Source: Rhea pennata
Lineage: Eukaryota > Chordata > Aves > Rheiformes > Rheidae
Assembly: GCF_028389875.1 (NCBI RefSeq)
Contig: NC_084666.1
Span: forward strand, 64,984,422 to 65,048,421
Direction of reading: 5' to 3'
DNA: 64,000 bases
Shown here: piece after piece, positions 61,001-64,000 of the stretch
Layout: each line of letters starts with the position of its first letter
Position numbering within the stretch: the first letter of the stretch is position 1
Position numbers and translations under genes: made by a program
Notes under the pieces: model-generated
The model's database searches: none
Told to the model about the DNA's origin: nothing
What the model saw: only the letters and a program-made list of their open reading frames with translations

Positions 61001-63454
61001 TGAGGCTGGTTTGCCCTTTCTCTCGCGGTGCTGGGCCCGGCAGCCTCTCGCTCTCGGCTTCCCGGCGGAAACTTGACCTGCTCGGGGGAAGATTCCTTCG
61101 GCGGAGTTTGCTCCCTGGGGTCTCTCCCCATCTTACACATCCTTGTCCGTGCTAACACGTACTACAGCTCTGCAGACTGTCTGCTGGAGAACATGTTAAC
61201 AGGGGGCTGCAGAACGAAGGGGTAACTAAAAACAGAGCTTTCCAGCTGTGTGCCTCCAATTCACATGGGAAGCAAGTACAAATTATTACCGTTTGTGTCT
61301 TTTTGCAAAATATTTACTATTTCAGGGCGATCAGGGCCTCCGGACCTGGAGATGCACAACAGTGTGTTTATACCACCAACAGAGCTGTACAGTTCTCTTA
61401 ACCAAAAATGAAGAACTTAAATGTTTCGTGCCAGCAAAAACACTGCCCTTATCTTGAAGTAAACTGCTTCACATTCAAGCACTGGTAAGAGAAATGAAGA
61501 AGGTGAAGGCCTACAGGCATAGCACATCATCAGTCCTAATACATCACATTAGGTCTGGGATCCATGACCATTAATATCAGATCTAGGCACATCTGGCTCA
61601 CCAAAATTTGAGCCAGAGCAGGCCTTGGCACACCACTGCATTTCTCTCTGCTGACAGAGTGAGCTCACAGCAGAGGAATTTCTATTTGCTTTAGATTTCT
61701 ACTGTGAGGATAAACTACTTCTAATCCAATATAAAGCCTGCAGGTACCTTGTTAAGCCATCAACGTTTTTCTTAACAAATGTGAATAAGCAGAGTGAGCC
61801 CATAGCAGACCAGTGCTTTGCAATTGGTGGCCACGGCAGCCTTCATCTGGTGGCAGGAGCTGTAAAGCCGGATTTACTGTCTTGTTGGACTGCTGCCATA
61901 AGCATAACCTCACACTGCCATGACTACCCAGGCTTCCCCACCTCTTTTGCTCCTGATTTTAAACAGGAGACATCCACGGCATGAATATACGAGATTTGAT
62001 AGAGCAACATCTCGTGCTTTTTGCTCAGTCCCGTTTTAGTTACCACTTCCCTTTGCCAGTACCTCAAAACTACTTTGCCAGGGCTACCACGTCACAAGAA
62101 AAACTGCTGTTCTGGTGGAATAAACGCATTTGTGACAGGGGCTTGCTAGCACAACCGTATTGATCAGTGCTTGCACCCCGAAACTCCTCTGACAGATGCT
62201 TGTAGTGCCTGCCTGACTTAACTGAAAAATTTTCATTTTCTTATTGATTAGCTGTCTCTAGGAGGGAACAGTATAATCAATGAACCTCTTTGTTGTTTTC
62301 AACATATGCATCCCCCATATAAATCTCATTATTTTCTACTTTATTATTTTATTTTCTACTTCTATTGTCTCTCTGAAGGAAATCTATTTCCTAATTAAAT
62401 GCATCAAACCTATAATACAGTAACCTAAAGTATATTACTATTTTATTTCCCAATAAAAGATTATTGCCATGGGAGTGACTGTCACTAGGCAGCTTATGTC
62501 TCTATTAGTAATAAATGTTTATATTATAATATTACACGAAACCCTCATTTGTGATGGTATCAGGTTTTAAGATCTTGAAAGCCCACGGAAATTAGTCAGT
62601 CTGTGTTCCAGAGCACTCCTGGAAATAGCCATACACATTTTTCATGCTTTTATTCAATTTATGGCATTGCATTTAATTTTTGATTGGCAGGTTCATCGCT
62701 GACATGATTTGACAATTTCTGGTCCTGACACAATTTGAGTATTTGAAAAGAAGCGCTCTTCCTAATGGTACAACTTGCATCAGCATGTACATTTGAACAT
62801 GTATTTGGATGTATTTCAGTCCAGGCCTGTACAATCTGGGCAGCAGAGAAACACGTTATAGACCCTGATACTTTTCTCTGAAAGAAAAAAAATGCCCTTG
62901 ATGCTTCTAATTATTTGTTACATATCCCACTTCGTAAGACAACAGAAGACTGATAGCCAGGGACTGTATTCTCAAATAACCGTTTGCGTTGCAAACACAC
63001 GCCGTGGAGACGAGCGAGAAAGATCCCAGCGGCGTGCGCGTTCTGCAAGCGCGCACCAAGCCTCGATGTTGGCTCGAATCACGGCTTGTGTCCTGCGGAC
63101 ACGAGGCTGTTTAGGGGAATCAGCGGGAAACGCTTCGCCTCCCGGCGCAGGGGCGGCGGCGAGAGGGGGGCAGGAGCCGCCCTCTCCGTCGCTACCTGCG
63201 GGCTGCAGCGCGGCGGGCGTCGAGGCGCCGCCCCAGCCCCGCGCGGCGCTCAGCGAGCTGCCCCCGGTACCTTGCAATTTCTGGCTGTACTCTGTCCTGT
63301 CCGACTGGCTCCTCCGCAAGGCGCCGTGGTCCCCGCCGGCGGTGCCCTCCACCACGGGCTCCGTCCTCCTCCTCCTCCTCTCGCCCGCGTACACCTTGTG
63401 CTTCAGCAGGGCCAAATTCCTCCTGGGGGCCCCGGGGCAGTCGCCGCTCGCCAT
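27185..63454 (-). CDS. ARHGEF38: ARHGEF38, Rho guanine nucleotide exchange factor 38 (DH-BAR-SH3-SH3); spliced CDS of 14 coding exons
   Basis: A predicted Rho-family GEF: the DH domain catalyses GDP/GTP exchange and the BAR domain binds curved membrane in place of the usual PH domain. The domain set resembles ARHGEF37 and part of DNMBP/Tuba. The spliced CDS is 2334 nt, 777 residues, equal to the human length as I recall it. Domains in order: basic N terminus with an RRSQSD motif (47-52); DH about 94-277, including [13 protein letters not shown] at 236-248; BAR about 318-530; SH3-1 about 582-645 (W624, [10 protein letters not shown]); acidic/Ser-rich linker; SH3-2 717-777 (AVYAFQA, WW at 754-755, GYVPSNYL). 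All introns are GT-AG and no stop or frameshift is present. The chosen ATG (63454-63452) has a strong AGCATGG context. It is convergent with INTS12. Confidence 0.97.
28185..28444 (-). CDS. ARHGEF38: ARHGEF38 coding exon 13 (residues 630-716)
   Basis: Acceptor ATATCTAG, donor GTAAGT. It completes the first SH3 ([18 protein letters not shown]) and encodes an acidic FCDDDFD motif and a Ser/Asn-rich linker between the SH3 domains. The first codon (I630) is split with exon 12. Confidence 0.95.
28600..28798 (-). CDS. ARHGEF38: ARHGEF38 coding exon 12 (residues 564-629 plus 1 nt), first SH3
   Basis: Acceptor TTTTCAG, donor GTAAGT. It encodes [21 protein letters not shown], the acidic RT-loop-like HEGELVAV and the conserved [10 protein letters not shown] of SH3-1. 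Confidence 0.96.
29276..29350. repeat. Degenerate TG/TATG-rich microsatellite
   Basis: Interrupted (TG)n and TATG units in intron 11 of ARHGEF38, of the sort that arises from an aged dinucleotide repeat. No function is apparent. Confidence 0.7.
29723..29863 (-). CDS. ARHGEF38: ARHGEF38 coding exon 11 (residues 517-563)
   Basis: Acceptor TTTGCAG; the donor GTTTGT is the weakest of the gene. It encodes [20 protein letters not shown] and ATFIERKLS, the end of the BAR region and the linker to SH3-1. 141 nt, phase 0 at both ends. Confidence 0.95.
30119..30203. repeat. Imperfect short tandem repeat (ATGATGAAACAGTGAT-like)
   Basis: Two close copies of a TGATGAAACAGTGAT unit, with partial copies on either side, in ARHGEF38 intron 10. 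It probably arose by local slippage. Confidence 0.6.
31613..31933 (-). CDS. ARHGEF38: ARHGEF38 coding exon 10 (residues 410-516), BAR core
   Basis: The largest exon, 321 nt and phase 0 at both ends; acceptor TTTCCAG, donor GTAAGG. It encodes [32 protein letters not shown] and [17 protein letters not shown], the helical BAR segment conserved in ARHGEF37/38. Confidence 0.97.
32542..32566. repeat. T25 homopolymer
   Basis: Twenty-five T residues in ARHGEF38 intron 9, reading as poly-A on the gene's sense strand. No adjacent retroposed body was recognised. Confidence 0.9.
34273..34395 (-). CDS. ARHGEF38: ARHGEF38 coding exon 9 (residues 369-409)
   Basis: Acceptor CATTTAG, donor GTAAGT, 123 nt, phase 0. 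It encodes [19 protein letters not shown] and an acidic/Asn-rich stretch within the BAR region. It is less conserved than the flanking exons but stays in frame. Confidence 0.93.
35490..35594 (-). CDS. ARHGEF38: ARHGEF38 coding exon 8 (residues 334-368)
   Basis: Acceptor ATTTTAG, donor GTGGGT, 105 nt, phase 0. It encodes [20 protein letters not shown] and CVKNIS, the first BAR helix. Confidence 0.95.
37294..37427 (-). CDS. ARHGEF38: ARHGEF38 coding exon 7 (residues 289-333)
   Basis: Acceptor TCTGCAG, donor GTACTT. It encodes the basic linker between DH and BAR ([24 protein letters not shown], then a GGEPQ end). Confidence 0.96.
37954..38153 (-). CDS. ARHGEF38: ARHGEF38 coding exon 6 (residues 222-288 plus 1 nt), DH core
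   Basis: Acceptor ATTACAG at 38155-38154, donor GTAAGA. It carries [20 protein letters not shown], the most conserved DH block, and [12 protein letters not shown] second AG two bases downstream of the acceptor would shift the frame and is not used in this model. Confidence 0.97.
38154..42911 (-). other. ARHGEF38: ARHGEF38 intron 5
   Basis: A 4.8-kb intron with ordinary unique sequence. A somewhat GC-richer patch lies at about 38850-39320. No repeat, RNA gene or extra exon is recognised. Conserved noncoding elements cannot be judged from a single sequence. Confidence 0.65.
42912..42929 (-). CDS. ARHGEF38: ARHGEF38 coding exon 5, 18-nt microexon (residues 216-221 plus 2 nt)
   Basis: On the minus strand: acceptor TTTTGCAG, 18 bases AAAGATATACGAGGAAGA, then donor GTAAGT. 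It joins exon 4 (ending SLK) to exon 6 (starting at EGKSNL), giving a KKIYEEEGK junction that parallels KKIYMQEGK in human as I recall it. The length is a multiple of three, so it can be included or skipped without shifting the frame. Confidence 0.92.
42930..45874 (-). other. ARHGEF38: ARHGEF38 intron 4
   Basis: A 2.9-kb intron. Its first in-frame codon after exon 4 is a stop, and a canonical AATAAA on the minus strand lies 345 bases downstream of the donor (45529-45524). These could define a short alternative 3' end. Nothing else is recognised. Confidence 0.7.
45505..45529 (-). terminator. ARHGEF38: Candidate intronic polyadenylation site in ARHGEF38 intron 4
   Basis: On the minus strand AATAAA (45529-45524) is followed by a GU-rich stretch (TGTGATGGTGTTTC). 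Together with the TAA that immediately follows exon 4 on read-through, it would yield a mRNA for a truncated 216-residue product with a partial DH domain. Usage is inferred. Confidence 0.4.
45875..46022 (-). CDS. ARHGEF38: ARHGEF38 coding exon 4 (residues 167-215 plus 2 nt)
   Basis: Acceptor TTAACAG, donor GTAAGA. It encodes [31 protein letters not shown] and CVQSLK within the DH domain. Read-through of the donor gives AAG then TAA. Confidence 0.96.
46023..50270 (-). other. ARHGEF38: ARHGEF38 intron 3
   Basis: A 4.2-kb intron without a recognisable gene. A segment at about 47531-47640 resembles an ancient amniote interspersed repeat. The rest is unremarkable AT-rich DNA. Confidence 0.65.
47531..47640. 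repeat. Possible relic of an ancient amniote interspersed repeat
   Basis: Contains GGGGCCTGATTTTCAGAGAT followed by GCTGAG and a CACTGACTTCAGCAGGAG segment. This arrangement is familiar from old, low-copy repeats shared by reptiles and birds. The family cannot be named with certainty from memory. Confidence 0.35.
50271..50394 (-). CDS. ARHGEF38: ARHGEF38 coding exon 3 (residues 126-166 plus 1 nt)
   Basis: Acceptor TCCATTAG, donor GTATGT. It encodes [16 protein letters not shown] and LLSLLEEA, the DH helix that follows the first conserved region. Confidence 0.96.
50395..52978 (-). other. ARHGEF38: ARHGEF38 intron 2
   Basis: A 2.6-kb intron. It contains a T20 run (51970-51989) and a plus-strand open frame (about 52525-52890) that matches no family I know and lacks splice or promoter context. 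Nothing else is recognised. Confidence 0.65.
51970..51989. repeat. T20 homopolymer
   Basis: Twenty T residues in ARHGEF38 intron 2, reading as A on the sense strand. No associated element was seen. Confidence 0.9.
52979..53169 (-). CDS. ARHGEF38: ARHGEF38 coding exon 2 (residues 62-125)
   Basis: Acceptor TTTAAACAG, donor GTAAGC. It encodes a Ser/Glu-rich stretch and then the start of the DH domain ([32 protein letters not shown]). The first codon E62 is split with exon 1. Confidence 0.96.
57675..57750 (+). repeat. Ancient repeat fragment, copy A
   Basis: Shares GGTGCAA, TAGGTC, AACTCAAATTTG, CACAC and GGATT in the same order and spacing with the segment at 58625-58695, so the two are homologous. 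An old dispersed repeat or a local duplication would both explain it. Confidence 0.5.
58480..58700 (+). repeat. Ancient repeat fragment, copy B
   Basis: The right part (58625-58695) matches copy A. The left part (TTATTGTGCTACGTGCTGTG at 58513-58532, then CAAACAC) resembles a motif common in old amniote interspersed repeats. The family name is uncertain. Confidence 0.45.
60890..61115. promoter_or_regulatory. Secondary CpG island inside ARHGEF38 intron 1
   Basis: About 21 CpG dinucleotides in roughly 220 bases, against almost none in the flanking intron. It lies about 2.3 kb downstream of the start codon, separate from the main promoter island. It may be an alternative promoter or an enhancer. 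No coding exon with matching phase was found there. Confidence 0.6.
63271..63454 (-). CDS. ARHGEF38: ARHGEF38 coding exon 1 (residues 1-61 plus 1 nt)
   Basis: The ATG at 63454-63452 sits in AGCATGG. It encodes [23 protein letters not shown], a run of five arginines (AGG codons) and [18 protein letters not shown], then donor GTACCG. The [10 protein letters not shown] block identifies the family. The reading frame stays open upstream to beyond 63900, but that part has no resemblance to ARHGEF38. Confidence 0.94.
63365..63379 (-). repeat. ARHGEF38: (AGG)5 codon run in ARHGEF38 exon 1
   Basis: Five consecutive AGG codons encode R26-R30 where human has a shorter basic stretch (ERRK, as I recall it). 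A pure codon repeat suggests recent slippage growth within a basic N-terminal segment. Confidence 0.9.
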
Positions 63455-64000
63455 GCTCAGCCTCGGTGCCGAGGACGGGCCGGCTTCGAGGCCAGCGGCG
63501 CGGCGGCCGGCGGCGTGGGGCTGGCGTTGGGACGGAGCGCTGCCCACGCGGCGGCCGCCGTGGGGCTCGGCCCTGCCACCTGCGCCGCTGCGGCGGCTCC
63601 ACCCCCGCGAGCAAACGCCGCGGGCCGTGTTTGCCTTCACCCGCCCTGCGCGCCAGCACGCCTGGCGGCGCAGGGCGGAGGGCCGGCCCCAAACCGCCCG
63701 CATCCCCCCTCTCCGGGCTTCGGGGACACCCCCCCTCCTTGCCCTGCTGCGGGCACCGGCACCCCGAGGCGGGTTTGCATCCTCTGGCGGGCACCCGGGC
63801 TGCCCCCGCCGGGAAATGCCCTGCACTTTTATCGGACGCCGTCCCTGCCTGCGCTGCCGCGGGAGCAAGGGGGAAGCAGAGGGCGACAGCGGGGGGAAGC
63901 GCCCCCGCACCAGGCCAGCACCCCCTTGGCCCTCACATCTCCTCCCTCGCGGGGGCTAGCGCCCAGCGGTGCCCCCTGCAACCCCGCCAGCGTTGCCGGG

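Larger units (their letters stand above)
53170..63270 (-). other. ARHGEF38: ARHGEF38 intron 1
   Basis: A 10.1-kb intron. It contains a pair of related sequences (about 57675-57750 and 58625-58695) that look like ancient repeat fragments, and a CpG-dense block at about 60890-61115. Several open frames of 90-130 codons on either strand show no domain and no coding signature. No nested gene is supported. Confidence 0.65.
62985..64000 (-). promoter_or_regulatory. ARHGEF38: CpG-island promoter and 5' region of ARHGEF38
   Basis: Dense CpG and GC from about 62985 to the right edge, enclosing coding exon 1 and the sequence upstream of it on the minus strand. No TATA box was recognised. The transcription start is probably upstream of 63454, but its position cannot be fixed. 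The island also creates long artefactual open frames on both strands. Confidence 0.75.

Noticed and set aside
62972..63910. Open frame of about 310 codons on the minus strand extending ARHGEF38 exon 1 upstream, with further long frames on the same and opposite strand
   Set aside because: All lie in the CpG island, where stops are rare. Only the part after the strong AGCATGG start at 63454 resembles ARHGEF38; the rest is low-complexity Arg/Pro/Gly/Ala with no family resemblance.
62892..63959. Plus-strand open frame of 355 codons at the right edge
   Set aside because: It is antisense to ARHGEF38 exon 1 and its promoter, has CpG-island composition and no recognisable domain. The only support is absence of stops.
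1..64000. CRISPR arrays, operons, rRNA or tRNA genes, intact retroviral elements or a new multi-gene system
   Set aside because: None seen on either strand. The window is ordinary vertebrate sequence with two known genes, and reading by eye cannot exclude small noncoding RNAs.

Overview
The window is vertebrate nuclear DNA and most likely avian. It contains two intact, intron-rich genes whose proteins match INTS12 and ARHGEF38 of other vertebrates from end to end. Its one recognisable autonomous-type mobile element is a chicken-repeat-1 (CR1) LINE, the dominant retroelement of bird genomes. The order within Aves cannot be told from this sequence alone. The intronic and intergenic DNA is AT-rich and CpG-poor, with CpG-dense islands at both ends.

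Layout. Positions 1-349 hold a CpG-island promoter and the noncoding first exon of INTS12 (+ strand). A splice-donor motif on the minus strand at the extreme left edge suggests a head-to-head partner starting from the same island; in other vertebrates that partner is GSTCD. INTS12 has six coding exons from 8403 to 18174, giving a 465-residue PHD-finger subunit of the Integrator complex, with a polyadenylation signal at 18546. Its 8-kb first intron carries a decayed, internally deleted CR1 copy at about 2085-3998. The stretch 18.6-27.2 kb has no convincing protein gene. It contains a poly-A tract, a TA microsatellite, an orphan CpG-rich block at 20.8-21.4 kb and, probably, a long 3' UTR of the next gene.

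From 27185 to 63454 on the minus strand lies the complete coding region of ARHGEF38: 14 coding exons and 777 residues, with a DH (RhoGEF) domain, a BAR domain and two SH3 domains. One exon is an 18-nt microexon inside the DH domain. The start codon sits in a dense CpG island that runs to the right edge. A second CpG-rich block lies 2.3 kb into intron 1.

The two genes are convergent (tail to tail) and functionally unrelated. INTS12 acts in the nucleus in RNA 3'-end processing and transcription attenuation. ARHGEF38 is a predicted cytoplasmic Rho-family exchange factor acting at curved membranes. I found no CRISPR array, operon, rRNA, tRNA or new multi-gene system. The more interesting signals are post-transcriptional and regulatory: a (CGGGA)n G-quadruplex-capable repeat next to a hairpin in the INTS12 leader, the DH-domain microexon, a stop codon plus poly(A) signal just inside ARHGEF38 intron 4, and the two unexplained CpG-rich blocks.
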